Positions 1 to 6,776 of a stretch of 8,422 nucleotides of DNA are shown in pieces; position 1 is the stretch's first letter; the number at the start of each line of letters is the position of its first letter. The notes below the pieces were generated by a model. That model searched no databases. It had not been told where the DNA came from and saw only the letters and a list, made by a program, of their open reading frames with translations. The DNA comes from CAZJNX01 sp964547415 (GTDB lineage Bacteria > Pseudomonadota > Alphaproteobacteria > Rhizobiales > Amorphaceae), in NCBI GenBank assembly GCA_964547415.1, contig CAZJNX010000199.1:1-8422 (forward strand), given 5' to 3'. The translations under genes were made by a program, and so were the position numbers.

Positions 1-486
1 GTCGCCGCCGGTGCGGAGCGGCTGGCGGTCGCGGCGCGGCAAGGGGCGCACCACGGGATCGACCGTCTCGGCGAGGACGTGGAGGCGGGCGTGCGCGCCC
101 TCACCGGCGGGCGCGGGGCGGACGTGGTGGTGGACCCGGTCGGGGGCGAGGCCTTCGAGACGGCGGTCCGCGCCATCGCCCCGGGCGGCCGCCTCGTCGT
201 GTTGGGGTTCGCGAGCGGGGCCGTGGGGCAGCTGTCGGCGGGCGTCGCCCTCGGCAAGAACATGGACCTCGTGGGCTGCTACTTCGGCGCCTACCGGGAC
301 GGCCGCCCCGACCTCGTCCGCGCGCTCTACGGCGAACTCGGCCGGTGGTGCGCGGCCGGCCGCCTCGCGCCGGAGGCGCCGGCGACGCTGCCCCTCGCGG
401 ACGCGCCGGAGGCTCTCGCGCGCCTGTCCTCCCGCGCGACGACCGGCAAGATCGTGCTCCACGTCCGGGAACGCGCGGCCGGCTGA
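1..486 (+). CDS. NADPH:quinone oxidoreductase-type dehydrogenase, C-terminal part (5' truncated by window edge)
   Basis: The reading frame is open from base 1 to a TGA at 484-486, giving 161 visible residues; the N-terminal catalytic domain lies outside the window. The visible part reads as the second half of a Rossmann nucleotide-binding domain plus the C-terminal tail of medium-chain dehydrogenases. It has a segment of the type 'GADVVVDPVGG', then 'APGGRLVVLGFASG', a 'NMDLVGCYFGAY' stretch, and the closing 'TTGKIVLHV' strand. Proteins of this class reduce quinones or other alpha,beta-unsaturated carbonyls with NADPH in the cytoplasm and usually lack the zinc of true alcohol dehydrogenases; the zinc-site region is not visible here, so this cannot be checked. 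A GTG at 79 is internal and is not taken as the start, because homologous-looking sequence continues upstream of it. The substrate cannot be told from the sequence. Confidence 0.85.
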   Translation, partial: VAAGAERLAVAARQGAHHGIDRLGEDVEAGVRALTGGRGADVVVDPVGGEAFETAVRAIAPGGRLVVLGFASGAVGQLSAGVALGKNMDLVGCYFGAYRDGRPDLVRALYGELGRWCAAGRLAPEAPATLPLADAPEALARLSSRATTGKIVLHVRERAAG

Positions 487-901
487 CCGCGCCGGACGCC
501 GCCCCGCCGCCCCCTGGAGCGGGACCGCCCTTTCCGGGGCCATGGACCCGCGTCCACCGTCGCGATCGCGTGCGGCGCTGCCTCCCCATCGCTTCCGGCG
601 TGCCCGGCGCTCTTCCCTTGAAATGGAATGCGTCTAATTCCGGCGCTTCGACGTGCGCAGACCAACCTTGGCCGTGCAGGCTTGACTTTTTAGAGCTTCA
701 TGGAAGACCAGGCATTGCGAAATCATCGAAGTAAATACTTGAAAATATTGCGGATGGGCACTTGATTATTTAGCAGTGCCGGAGCTAGTCTTCGTGTCGT
801 TGCTTGACCGATCGGGTCGGCAGACGGGGTCGCCACGCCGTGCCGCGCAAGGCGCCGCCCGGCTTCGTGGTCCCCTCGCGAAGAAGGATCGAAACGCTCC
901 G
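487..901. other. Intergenic region with AT-rich patch upstream of the pseudoazurin gene
   Basis: No convincing gene is seen in these 415 bases. The left half is GC-rich like the coding sequence. Roughly 615-780 is clearly richer in A and T, which in such a GC-rich genome is typical of a promoter region for the downstream pseudoazurin gene. TTGACT at 682-687 and TTGAAA at 739-744 resemble -35 boxes, but neither has a good -10 box at 16-18 bases, so no promoter is called. A small inverted repeat (GGAAT at 625-629 with ATTCC at 637-641) is too short to interpret. Confidence 0.5.
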
Positions 902-1369
902 ATGACTGCCAAGACGAAGCGCCGCCACCGCCACGACGTCCCGCTCGCCCTCGTGCTGTCGCTCCTCGCGGCATCCGCGGCGGCCGGGGAGCGCGTCGAG
1001 GTGAAGATGCTGAACTACGACCGGGACGACCCGAGCCGGGTGATGGTCTACGAGCCGGAGATCGTGCGGATCGAGCCTGGCGACACGGTCGTCTGGGTCT
1101 CGGTCGACGACCTCCACAACACCCAGTCGGTCGACGGCATGATCCCGGACGGCGCGGAACCGTGGGCGAGCCCCCTGTCGGAGGACTTCGAGATGACCTT
1201 CGAGGTGGAAGGCACCTACGGCTACATCTGCCAGCCGCACCAGATGCTCGGGATGGCCGGCCTCGTCCTCGTCGGCGACCACACGAAGAACCTCGAGGCC
1301 GCGCGGGCGGCCGCGCAGCGGGGCCCGCTCGCCGACAAGTTCGACGACCTCTTCGCCGCCATCGAGTGA
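902..1369 (+). CDS. Pseudoazurin-family type I blue copper protein (periplasmic electron carrier)
   Basis: This 155-residue protein starts with a basic stretch and a hydrophobic segment (residues 13-28, ending ASAAAG), a Sec signal peptide that would place it in the periplasm. The mature part follows the pseudoazurin pattern: 'VEVKMLN' near the start, 'YEPEIVRIEPGDTVVW' in the middle, 'GMIPDGAE', then the copper loop. The copper ligands are visible as His72 ('DLHNTQSV'), Cys110, His113 and Met118 ('CQPHQMLGM', the C-x2-H-x4-M spacing of pseudoazurin), followed by 'GLVLVGD' and a helical tail. Pseudoazurins carry single electrons, classically to copper nitrite reductase, and in other bacteria to other periplasmic acceptors. 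ATG at 902 is chosen because the signal peptide begins there; an upstream in-frame start at 776 would bury it. A GAAGGA sits 13 bases upstream, rather far. The partner enzyme is not in the window. Confidence 0.9.
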   Translation: MTAKTKRRHRHDVPLALVLSLLAASAAAGERVEVKMLNYDRDDPSRVMVYEPEIVRIEPGDTVVWVSVDDLHNTQSVDGMIPDGAEPWASPLSEDFEMTFEVEGTYGYICQPHQMLGMAGLVLVGDHTKNLEAARAAAQRGPLADKFDDLFAAIE

Positions 1370-1447
1370 GGCGAGCGAAGCCGCCGAGCCGGCGCCCGCC
1401 CGCCCGCCGCCCGATCCGTCCCGCCGACCCGAGGCAAGGCCCCCGTC

Positions 1448-2995
1448 ATGTCGATGATGCCATCCGCGACCCTTACGCGGCGATCCCTTCTGACGGGCGT
1501 CGCCTGTGCAGCCACCACCGTGCCCGGCACCCCCGTCGCCGCCGGCGCGAACCCCGGCCGGACGGTCGCCTTCGTCCAGCCCTGGGTGATCCGCGACCTC
1601 GCGCCCGGCCGCTCCGGCCACAACTTCACCCAAGCCGGCATCACCGAGACGCTGGTCGAGGTGGCGCCGGACGGGCGGCTCGTCCCGGGCCTCGCCCGGG
1701 GGTGGCGGGCCGGCGAGGACCTCTCCACCTGGCGCTTCGCGCTGCATCCGGACGCCGCCTTCCATGACGGGACGCCCGCGAGCGCGGCCGCCGTCGCCGC
1801 CTCCCTCGCGGCCCTCGTCCCGGCCTCCACCGCGTTCGCCGATCTTCCCGTGAAGGACGTGGTGCCCGTGGACGGGGCGGTGGAGATCCGCCTGCAGCGG
1901 CCGTTCGCCCGGCTGCCGGCGCTCCTCGCCGACCCGTCGGTCGCCGTTCTCGCCCCGGCCGCCTTCGACCGGGCGGGCGCGGTGGTCGGCCTCGTCGGCA
2001 CGGGCCCCTTCCGCGTCGCGGCGCTCGACCCGCCGTTCCGGCTCGCGAGCCGCCGCTGGCCACGCCACCGGACCGGGGGCAGCGACCATGCCGCCCTCAG
2101 CTTCCGCTCGCTGATCGACCCGGACGACCGGGTGGCGCGCGCCCTCGACGGGGCGTGCGACGTGGCCGTGGACCTTCCGGGCGACGCTCTCGCCACCCTC
2201 GCCGACTGCCCCGGCATGGCGGTGGAGCGGATCGTGACGCCACGGGTGCATCTCTTGCAGCTGAACACGGCCCTGCCCCAGTTCGCCGACCCGCGGGTGC
2301 GCCGCGCCCTCCACATGGCGATCGACCGCGGGGCCCTCGCCGCGGTGGCGGCCGCGGGCGGCGAGGCGGCGGTGCCCGCTCCCCAGTACTTCTCGCCCGC
2401 CATGCCGGCCTGGCACGACCGGGCGCTCGAGGCGGACCCGTTCGACCCGGCCGCGGCCGCGCGGCTCCTCGACGATCTGGGCTGGCGGCGGGGGCCGGAC
2501 GGGGTGCGCACCCGCGGGGGCGTCCGGCTCGAGGGCACGATCCACGCCTTCCGCCGTCGACCGGTGCTCGCGGCGATGGCGGCGCGGCTGTCCCGGCAAC
2601 TCGCCGCGGTGGGCGTGGACGTGGAGGTGCGGGTCGCCGACTGGGGCGCGATCGAGGCCCTCAGGATGGCGGGCGGCCTGTCCATGGCGCTCACATCGGC
2701 GAACCCGGGTGTCCTCGTCGATCCCGCCCCGTCCCTCGCGCGGGACTTCGCCGGTCCTGGCGGCGGCGCGGCCGGCGCGCCCGGCTGGTCCTGCGCGCGG
2801 ATGGCCGCTCTCCTCGACCGCTACGCGCTGGCGGGGGAGGCATCGGCGGCCGATGCCGTTCGCCGCGAGATCGCCCATCTCCTCGATCGCGAGCTGCCGG
2901 CCCTGCCGCTGGTGCGCCGCGTGCGGATCGATGCGGTGCGCCACGGCCTGCCGGGCTACCGGCCCGACCCCTTCGACCGCCGCTACCTGTCCTGA
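1448..2995 (+). CDS. ABC transporter substrate-binding protein, family 5 (peptide/nickel class), Tat-exported
   Basis: The 515-residue product has the length of family 5 solute-binding proteins (DppA, OppA and NikA class). It opens with a leader containing Arg11-Arg12 ('LTRRSLLTG') and a hydrophobic run up to about residue 32, best read as a twin-arginine signal. The mature protein shows family hallmarks: 'ETLVEVAPDGRLVPGLARGW' near residue 70, 'FALHPDAAFHDGTP' with the usual 'F-HDG-P' motif, 'VGTGPFRV', and 'DPRVRRALHMAIDR' in the middle. It would capture a small ligand in the periplasm; oligopeptides, nickel or other metal complexes are all possible, and the sequence does not decide. AAGG at 1436-1439 gives proper spacing to ATG 1448; ATGs at 1454 and 1457 are less well placed. 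It lies 78 bases after the pseudoazurin gene on the same strand. No permease or ATPase gene follows, so it is an orphan in this window. Confidence 0.85.
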   Translation: MSMMPSATLTRRSLLTGVACAATTVPGTPVAAGANPGRTVAFVQPWVIRDLAPGRSGHNFTQAGITETLVEVAPDGRLVPGLARGWRAGEDLSTWRFALHPDAAFHDGTPASAAAVAASLAALVPASTAFADLPVKDVVPVDGAVEIRLQRPFARLPALLADPSVAVLAPAAFDRAGAVVGLVGTGPFRVAALDPPFRLASRRWPRHRTGGSDHAALSFRSLIDPDDRVARALDGACDVAVDLPGDALATLADCPGMAVERIVTPRVHLLQLNTALPQFADPRVRRALHMAIDRGALAAVAAAGGEAAVPAPQYFSPAMPAWHDRALEADPFDPAAAARLLDDLGWRRGPDGVRTRGGVRLEGTIHAFRRRPVLAAMAARLSRQLAAVGVDVEVRVADWGAIEALRMAGGLSMALTSANPGVLVDPAPSLARDFAGPGGGAAGAPGWSCARMAALLDRYALAGEASAADAVRREIAHLLDRELPALPLVRRVRIDAVRHGLPGYRPDPFDRRYLS

Positions 2996-3014
2996 CGACC
3001 CCGCCCGACCGCTG

Positions 3015-3021
3015 AAAGGAG
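3015..3021 (+). promoter_or_regulatory. Strong ribosome binding site AAAGGAG
   Basis: AAAGGAG lies six bases before the ATG at 3028. It is one of the best Shine-Dalgarno matches in the window and is the main reason for calling the short ORF that follows. Confidence 0.55.
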
Positions 3022-3027
3022 CGAAAG

Positions 3028-3222
3028 ATGGTTGCGATGCGCTTGCCCCTTCGCCTCGCGCGCATGGCCATGGCGCGGGACGCCACCGGCCGGCACGCCC
3101 GGCTCCCCGACGACGGGCCCGCCGCGGCGACGGCGGACCCGCCGCCGGAGGCCTCGGCCACGGCATCGCGCTGCCGCGACGGCATCGCGCGGGAGGCGTC
3201 CGAGGCCCTGCACGCCCGCTGA
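3028..3222 (+). CDS. Small hypothetical protein (64 aa), or truncated remnant of an operon gene
   Basis: This ORF begins 32 bases after the stop of the solute-binding protein gene and has a well-placed AAAGGAG. The product starts with a basic and hydrophobic stretch ('MRLPLRLARMAMA'), then becomes rich in Ala, Pro, Asp and Arg, with no motif I recognise and a single Cys. The N-terminus could be a weak signal or amphipathic helix, but it is short. Its position suggests translation with the upstream gene. One reading is a real small protein. Another is the surviving 5' end of a longer gene that once continued the transport operon, since the next 230 bases hold nothing recognisable. The ribosome binding site is seen directly; function is unknown. 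Confidence 0.4.
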   Translation: MVAMRLPLRLARMAMARDATGRHARLPDDGPAAATADPPPEASATASRCRDGIAREASEALHAR

Positions 3223-3452
3223 CGGGCGATGTGTCGGCGCCCGGATCCGGCGCGCGGGACGGCGAGCCGCTGGTGTGGCGCGGTCCACCCGTCGCGGGCG
3301 GGGCCGTCTTTCCGCTGGCGGAGCGCCCGCGTTTCCGGCCTGCCGGGCGCCATTACGGGGCCGGGGCGAGGGGCGGCGGCCGCGCGGTGGCAAAGGCCCT
3401 CCCGCGGGGTTGCGCTTGCTTCCGTGGTGGCAGGGGGGGGGAAACGCCGCGA

Positions 3453-3770
3453 TTACCCTTGCCGGTGGGCGAGCAGGGCGCGCACCAGCCGTTCCGCCGT
3501 CGCCCTGATATCCTCGGGCTGATCGGCCAGCAGGGCATCGAGGCTGGTGGCGTCCGGGTGCCGGAAAAGCTCGAGCGGCTCCAGCCCGAGGGCTTCCGCG
3601 AAATCGCGCTGCGCCTGGACCGACAGGCCGCGCGAACCGGTTTCGTATCCGGCGATCGCCGACTGGCTTCGGCCGGATCGCTCCGCCAGCTGCATTTGTG
3701 TCAGGCCCCGTACTATCCGCCATTCGCGCAGGTAGTGCGTTTTGGGACCGTGCCGGGCGCGACTTGTCAT
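3453..3770 (-). CDS. XRE-family helix-turn-helix transcriptional regulator (105 aa)
   Basis: The 105-residue minus-strand product has a Cro/C1-type HTH at about residues 12-66. 'HYLREWRIVRGLTQMQLAERSG' gives helices 1 and 2, and 'SQSAIAGYETGSRGLS' gives the recognition helix and following turn. A short acidic and helical tail (residues 70-105, 'DQPEDIRATAERLVRALLAH') probably mediates dimerisation. The start is fixed at 3770 because the same frame upstream reads through the tRNA-like repeat; no clear Shine-Dalgarno precedes it. Small stand-alone XRE proteins often act as repressors of prophages or of themselves. The gene sits just outside the left att-like repeat, points away from the element, and its own upstream region abuts that repeat. 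The perfect palindrome CGCTAGCG at 3801-3808 in this region could be an operator, but that is only a guess. Confidence 0.85.
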   Translation of the reverse strand: MTSRARHGPKTHYLREWRIVRGLTQMQLAERSGRSQSAIAGYETGSRGLSVQAQRDFAEALGLEPLELFRHPDATSLDALLADQPEDIRATAERLVRALLAHRQG

Positions 3771-3818
3771 GCTTGCGAAGGTAGCGCCAGTCCCTGCATT
3801 CGCTAGCGATCGATGGTG

Positions 3819-3880
3819 TGGTGACCCCGGCAGGACTCGAACCTGCGACACCCGGTTTAGCAATCCCGTGCATAATCCGG
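3819..3880 (-). pseudogene. tRNA-Arg-like remnant (displaced 3' half plus diverged anticodon and D-arm region)
   Basis: Read on the minus strand, 3819-3860 is the 3' half of the tRNA at the right edge: end of the anticodon loop, anticodon 3' arm, variable loop, T arm, acceptor strand and CCA. The discriminator base is A instead of G. Beyond the identical core, 3861-3879 still matches the tRNA at 13 of 19 positions, covering the anticodon, its 5' arm and part of the D arm. The anticodon would be GCU and only three of five anticodon-stem pairs form. No 5' acceptor strand complementary to the 3' strand is found at the right distance, so it is not a functional tRNA. It is best read as the old tRNA end displaced by integration, or a decayed copy. 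Confidence 0.7.
3823..3860. repeat. Left 38-bp direct repeat (att core, tRNA-Arg 3' half)
   Basis: Bases 3823-3860 are identical to 8366-8403 over 38 positions. The match extends as TGG plus one mismatched base on the left side. The core runs from the anticodon loop to the acceptor strand of the tRNA-Arg sequence, which is the classical target of tyrosine-recombinase integration. Confidence 0.85.
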
Positions 3881-3948
3881 CTAGATGCCCGTGAACGCTA
3901 GGCTTTCGTGGTATAGTGGCCTGCATTGGGTAATGTGGGGGTAACAGA

Positions 3949-4335
3949 ATGCCGAAAAGCAGCACCATTCCAGCCTCGCGGCACCCGCTCGCCCGCTCCC
4001 GTCTCTCGAATGATCCATGGTCCCTCGCGGGCGTGGACGGCAGAAGCAGCTTCGCGAGGCGCATCCGCGACATTTGCGTGGAGATTGCATCTGACCTCGG
4101 CGGCGCGGACAGGTTGAGCGAGGCGCAACGCCAGCTCATTCGGCGAGCCGCCACCCTGTCCGCTCAGTGCGAGGCGGCCGAGGCTCAGGCGGCAGGCGAC
4201 GGCGAGATGGACCTTGAGCGGTACGTAATGGCCGTGGACCGTCTCGCCCGGGTGCTGGGCCGTTTGGGCCTGCAGCGGCGCGCGAAGGACCTGTCGTTGG
4301 ACGACTACATCCGCCAGCCGGACGCGGCGGGGTGA
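3949..4335 (+). CDS. Phage protein preceding terminase, candidate small terminase subunit
   Basis: This 128-residue protein ends four bases before the terminase large subunit gene, the usual place of the small terminase subunit, which recognises the packaging site and feeds DNA to the motor. Residues 19-38 ('LSNDPWSLAGVDGRS') are reminiscent of uncharacterised proteins that precede terminases in alphaproteobacterial prophages; this is recollection, not a search. Residues 36-112 look largely helical ('FARRIRDICVEIASDLGG', 'LSEAQRQLIRRAATLSAQ', 'LERYVMAVDRLARVLGRLGL'). There is no obvious N-terminal helix-turn-helix, so the small-terminase role rests on position. ATG 3949 is preceded by a G-rich stretch around 3936-3941 that may serve as ribosome binding site. 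Insufficient motifs are visible to exclude an unrelated accessory protein. Confidence 0.7.
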   Translation: MPKSSTIPASRHPLARSRLSNDPWSLAGVDGRSSFARRIRDICVEIASDLGGADRLSEAQRQLIRRAATLSAQCEAAEAQAAGDGEMDLERYVMAVDRLARVLGRLGLQRRAKDLSLDDYIRQPDAAG

Positions 4336-4339
4336 CGCC

Positions 4340-5806
4340 ATGCCCGCCCGCCCGTCCATCAGCCTGAGGCGCGCCCTCGAGGATCCGGCCCTACTCGGCG
4401 AGGTGCTGCCGGCCGACACGTGGGGCGCGTGGCGCGCCCTTCTCCTCGCGGCCATGGGGGAGCGGCTGACGGATGACGAGCGCGAGCACTTCACGGCCCT
4501 CACAGGACGGCCTCAGGAGCCCTTAGAGCGCGTTTCCGAGATGTGGGCTGTAATAGGCCGCCGGGGCGGCAAGACGCGCGCGAGCGCGGCTTTGGCAGTC
4601 TTCCTCGCGGCCCTCCGAGACTACCGGGACGTGACGGTTCCCGGCGAGCGGCCCGTGGTGCTTTTCCTCGCTCAGAATCAGCGGCAAGCCCGCGTTGCTT
4701 TCGGCTACGCGGCCGGCATCATCGACGCCCACCCGCTCCTCAGGCGCGAGGTGGTCGGCCGGACGGTGGACACGCTCAGCCTCCGCAACGGCGTGGACCT
4801 CGAAGTGCGGGCCGCCAGCTTCCGCGGCCTTCGCGGCCTCACGCTCGCGGCCGTCGTCGCGGACGAGACTGCGTACTGGTCCGCCGAAGGGACCGCGAAT
4901 CCCGACGCTGAGGTGTTGAACGCGATTCGGCCGGCGTTGGCGACCACGGGCGGGCCCATCATCGCCATCAGCACCCCTTACAGCCGATCGGGCGTCCTCT
5001 GGGGCGCGTTCCGCCAACACTTTGGCCCCGACGGCGACCCGGCGATCCTCGTGGCCCGGGCGCCTTCGACGGCGACGAACCCGACACTGCCGCAGCGCGT
5101 GGTTGACCGGGCGATGGAAGCCGACCCCGAGGCGGCGCGGGCGGAATACCTCGCCGAGTTCCGGGCCGACCTCGAACGGGTGTTCTCGCAAGAAAGCATC
5201 GCGGCCGTTACTTCGCCCGGCACAGTTGAACGCCCGTATGCGGCCGGTGTCCGATACGTTGGCTTTGCCGATCCGTCCGGCGGAAGCGCCGACAGCTTCA
5301 CGCTTTGCATCGCTCACAAGGAAGGCGAGACCGTCGTCCTCGACGCCATCCGCGAGCGCCGCCCGCCGTTCTCCCCCGAGGACGTGGTGCGAGACTTCGC
5401 GGCCCTCCTGAAGGCTTACGGCGTGTATACCGTCCGCGGAGACCGTTATGCGGGCGAGTGGCCGCGGCAGGCATTCCGTCGTCACGGCATCCAATACGTT
5501 CCTGCCGGTGTCCCGAAGTCCGACCTTTACCGCGATTTACTTCCGCTGGTAAACGCCAAGCGGATTGATCTACTGGACGTCCCGCGCCTTGCGGCTCAGC
5601 TTGTCGGGCTGGAGCGGCGCACGGCCCGCGGTGGCAGGGATTCAATCGACCACGGCCCGGGCGGCCACGACGACCTCGCGAACGCCGCTGCCGGCGCGTC
5701 ATGGGCCGCTCAGCTTCGGGCGCCTCGCAAGGCGGTGTTTGGCGCGTCAATCTTGATCGAGGCTCCCGAGTGGGGGCTGGACGCCGCGGAGTTCGGTTTC
5801 AGATGA
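4340..5806 (+). CDS. Phage terminase large subunit (packaging ATPase and nuclease)
   Basis: The 488-residue product has both terminase domains. The N-terminal ATPase carries Walker A at residues 73-80 ('GRRGGKTR', Lys78 and Thr79), Walker B at 169-176 ('LAAVVADE', Asp175 and Glu176), and a coupling motif at 209-215 ('AISTPYS'). The C-terminal RNase H-like nuclease shows acidic residues in the expected order: Asp311 ('FADPSGG'), Asp368 ('VRGDRYAGEW') and Asp444-Asp445 ('GGHDDLANA'). The enzyme would cut concatemeric phage DNA and pump it into a prohead. Length and motif set look complete, so there is no sign of decay in this gene. It follows the previous gene by four bases and overlaps the next by ATGA. 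In a functional phage a portal gene is normally close downstream; none is present here. Confidence 0.93.
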   Translation: MPARPSISLRRALEDPALLGEVLPADTWGAWRALLLAAMGERLTDDEREHFTALTGRPQEPLERVSEMWAVIGRRGGKTRASAALAVFLAALRDYRDVTVPGERPVVLFLAQNQRQARVAFGYAAGIIDAHPLLRREVVGRTVDTLSLRNGVDLEVRAASFRGLRGLTLAAVVADETAYWSAEGTANPDAEVLNAIRPALATTGGPIIAISTPYSRSGVLWGAFRQHFGPDGDPAILVARAPSTATNPTLPQRVVDRAMEADPEAARAEYLAEFRADLERVFSQESIAAVTSPGTVERPYAAGVRYVGFADPSGGSADSFTLCIAHKEGETVVLDAIRERRPPFSPEDVVRDFAALLKAYGVYTVRGDRYAGEWPRQAFRRHGIQYVPAGVPKSDLYRDLLPLVNAKRIDLLDVPRLAAQLVGLERRTARGGRDSIDHGPGGHDDLANAAAGASWAAQLRAPRKAVFGASILIEAPEWGLDAAEFGFR

Positions 5807-6186
5807 GCCGCGACTGGTCAGCGATGCAGGGGCGCATGAGCGCGGCCCTTCGCGAGCGGCAGCCCGGCGAGCGTCCGTCTCAGGCTGCCGCGCGGCTTGG
5901 TTGCGCCCGCGACCCGGGCCTGTGGTTGACCGGCCTCGCGGTTCGGCAGGCCGCTCTGGACGGCGGGGCGGATGATGCGGCGGCGCGGGAGGCGGCGCGT
6001 GCGGCCGCGCATGGCCATGTCAGCCCTGCGGAGGCGCTGGAACCGTGGCCCGCGACCTTCGGCGCCTTCCGCACGTGGCGCGCGCTCGCCGTCGCCGCGG
6101 ACCGCGCCAGCCGCCTCCGCTACCCCCCCCCCCGACCCGGCCCGTCGCGACGACGCGCCCGCCCCTCAGAAGGAACCCGACCATGA
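5803..6186 (+). CDS. Hypothetical phage protein (127 aa) overlapping the terminase gene
   Basis: The start ATG at 5803 overlaps the terminase stop (ATGA), the same arrangement used by the next two junctions. An upstream in-frame start at 5701 would lie wholly inside the terminase gene and is not preferred. Residues 1-105 are Ala/Arg-rich and mostly helical, with 'MSRDWSAMQGRM' at the start, 'DPGLWLTGLAVRQAAL' around 37-52 and 'WPATFGAFRTWRALAVAADRAS' around 82-103. The last 20 residues are Arg/Pro-rich, encoded around an 11-C tract (6123-6133), and look like low-complexity tail sequence. I do not recognise the family. Position between terminase and protease suggests a packaging or head accessory role. 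The C-run makes the C-terminal frame the least certain part of the gene. Confidence 0.75.
   Translation: MSRDWSAMQGRMSAALRERQPGERPSQAAARLGCARDPGLWLTGLAVRQAALDGGADDAAAREAARAAAHGHVSPAEALEPWPATFGAFRTWRALAVAADRASRLRYPPPRPGPSRRRARPSEGTRP
6123..6133 (+). other. Run of 11 cytosines inside coding sequence
   Basis: Eleven consecutive C bases lie near the 3' end of the 127-codon ORF, encoding prolines. Frame 3 is open from 6045 across the run and continues without a stop into the downstream coiled-coil ORF. A net -1 shift at the run (or one more C) would fuse the two products. The run is a possible slippage site, phase-variable site or sequencing indel. Confidence 0.9.
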
Positions 6187-6776
6187 CCACGGATGACGCC
6201 GCCCCCGACCTTTCGGCCATCGTCGCCGACCTCGACCGCCGCCTCCGGGCGATTGACGCCCGCCTCACGGCCCTCGCCAGCGAACAGGCTGAGGAATCCC
6301 GCGGCGACGTGACCGCCATCCTCGCCCGCGAGGAAGACGCGTTGCGCGCCGTCCGCTCCCACCTCGCCGCCCTCGCGGCCGAGGCCCGCCGGCAGGCGGA
6401 GGCGGCGGAGGAAAAGCGGCAGGAGGAGCTTGCCCGCCTCGCGGATGCCACGCCCGCGATGCTTCGCGAGCTTGCCGAGGTGTCGCGGGCCTGCGACACG
6501 GCCGCCTCCAGCCTCGCCGAGGCGCTGGAGCGGCGAGCCGAGTTGATCCGCACACTCGCCCCGTGGGTTGGTACGGGGGCGGCTCGCCGCTTCACGTCCG
6601 CTGGAGACGCGGTGGGGCCGTTCCTTCGCGCCGCGGGCCTCGCCGCGCATGTGCCGGCGCTTCGCGAAGACGGCGAGCGCGTCACCCTCGCGGCCTTGGC
6701 CGACCAGGTGAAGCGCGAAACCGAGGCGGGCATTTCCGAGTGGCGCCGGCAAAGCGCCGGGCGGAGGGCGGCATGA
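6183..6776 (+). CDS. Coiled-coil phage protein (197 aa), scaffold-like by composition and position
   Basis: The ATG at 6183 overlaps the previous stop as ATGA and has GAAGGA about 8 bases upstream, supporting independent initiation. Residues 8-125 are a long, highly charged Ala/Glu/Arg/Leu-rich helix with heptad-like spacing ('LDRRLRAIDARLTALASEQ', 'LAALAAEARRQAEAAEEKRQ'), typical of coiled coil. Residues 126-197 differ in character: 'TLAPWVGTGAARRFTSAGDAVGPFLRAAGL' and a basic end. No membrane segment or signal is present. A coiled-coil protein just before a prohead protease could be a scaffold or head-assembly factor, but I recognise no family and the assignment is contextual only. It may also be produced as a fusion to the preceding ORF if slippage occurs at the C-run. 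Confidence 0.75.
   Translation: MTTDDAAPDLSAIVADLDRRLRAIDARLTALASEQAEESRGDVTAILAREEDALRAVRSHLAALAAEARRQAEAAEEKRQEELARLADATPAMLRELAEVSRACDTAASSLAEALERRAELIRTLAPWVGTGAARRFTSAGDAVGPFLRAAGLAAHVPALREDGERVTLAALADQVKRETEAGISEWRRQSAGRRAA

Noticed and set aside
682..770. Promoters at TTGACT (682) or TTGAAA (739)
   Set aside because: Neither has a -10 hexamer at suitable spacing. The AT-rich patch is noted but no promoter can be placed.
785..3166. 793-codon minus-strand ORF opposite the pseudoazurin and binding-protein genes
   Set aside because: Composition is Arg/Gly/Pro-rich with no motif. It is a typical antisense shadow of GC-rich genes, while the plus-strand frames show clear family motifs.
3433..3441. 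Run of nine G downstream of the XRE gene
   Set aside because: It lies in non-coding sequence after the stop codon, has no paired arm and forms no terminator; no function can be argued.
2709..3806. 365-codon plus-strand ORF spanning the end of the binding-protein gene, the small ORF and the regulator
   Set aside because: It overlaps three better-supported genes in other frames and has no recognisable domain; the openness is explained by high GC content.
3819..3893. Functional second tRNA at the left repeat
   Set aside because: The anticodon stem has two mismatches and no 5' acceptor strand pairs with the 3' strand at the proper distance.
3889..3917. Promoter for the phage operon (TATAGT at 3912-3917)
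   Set aside because: The -10-like hexamer is reasonable, but no -35 element is found at 16-18 bases upstream.
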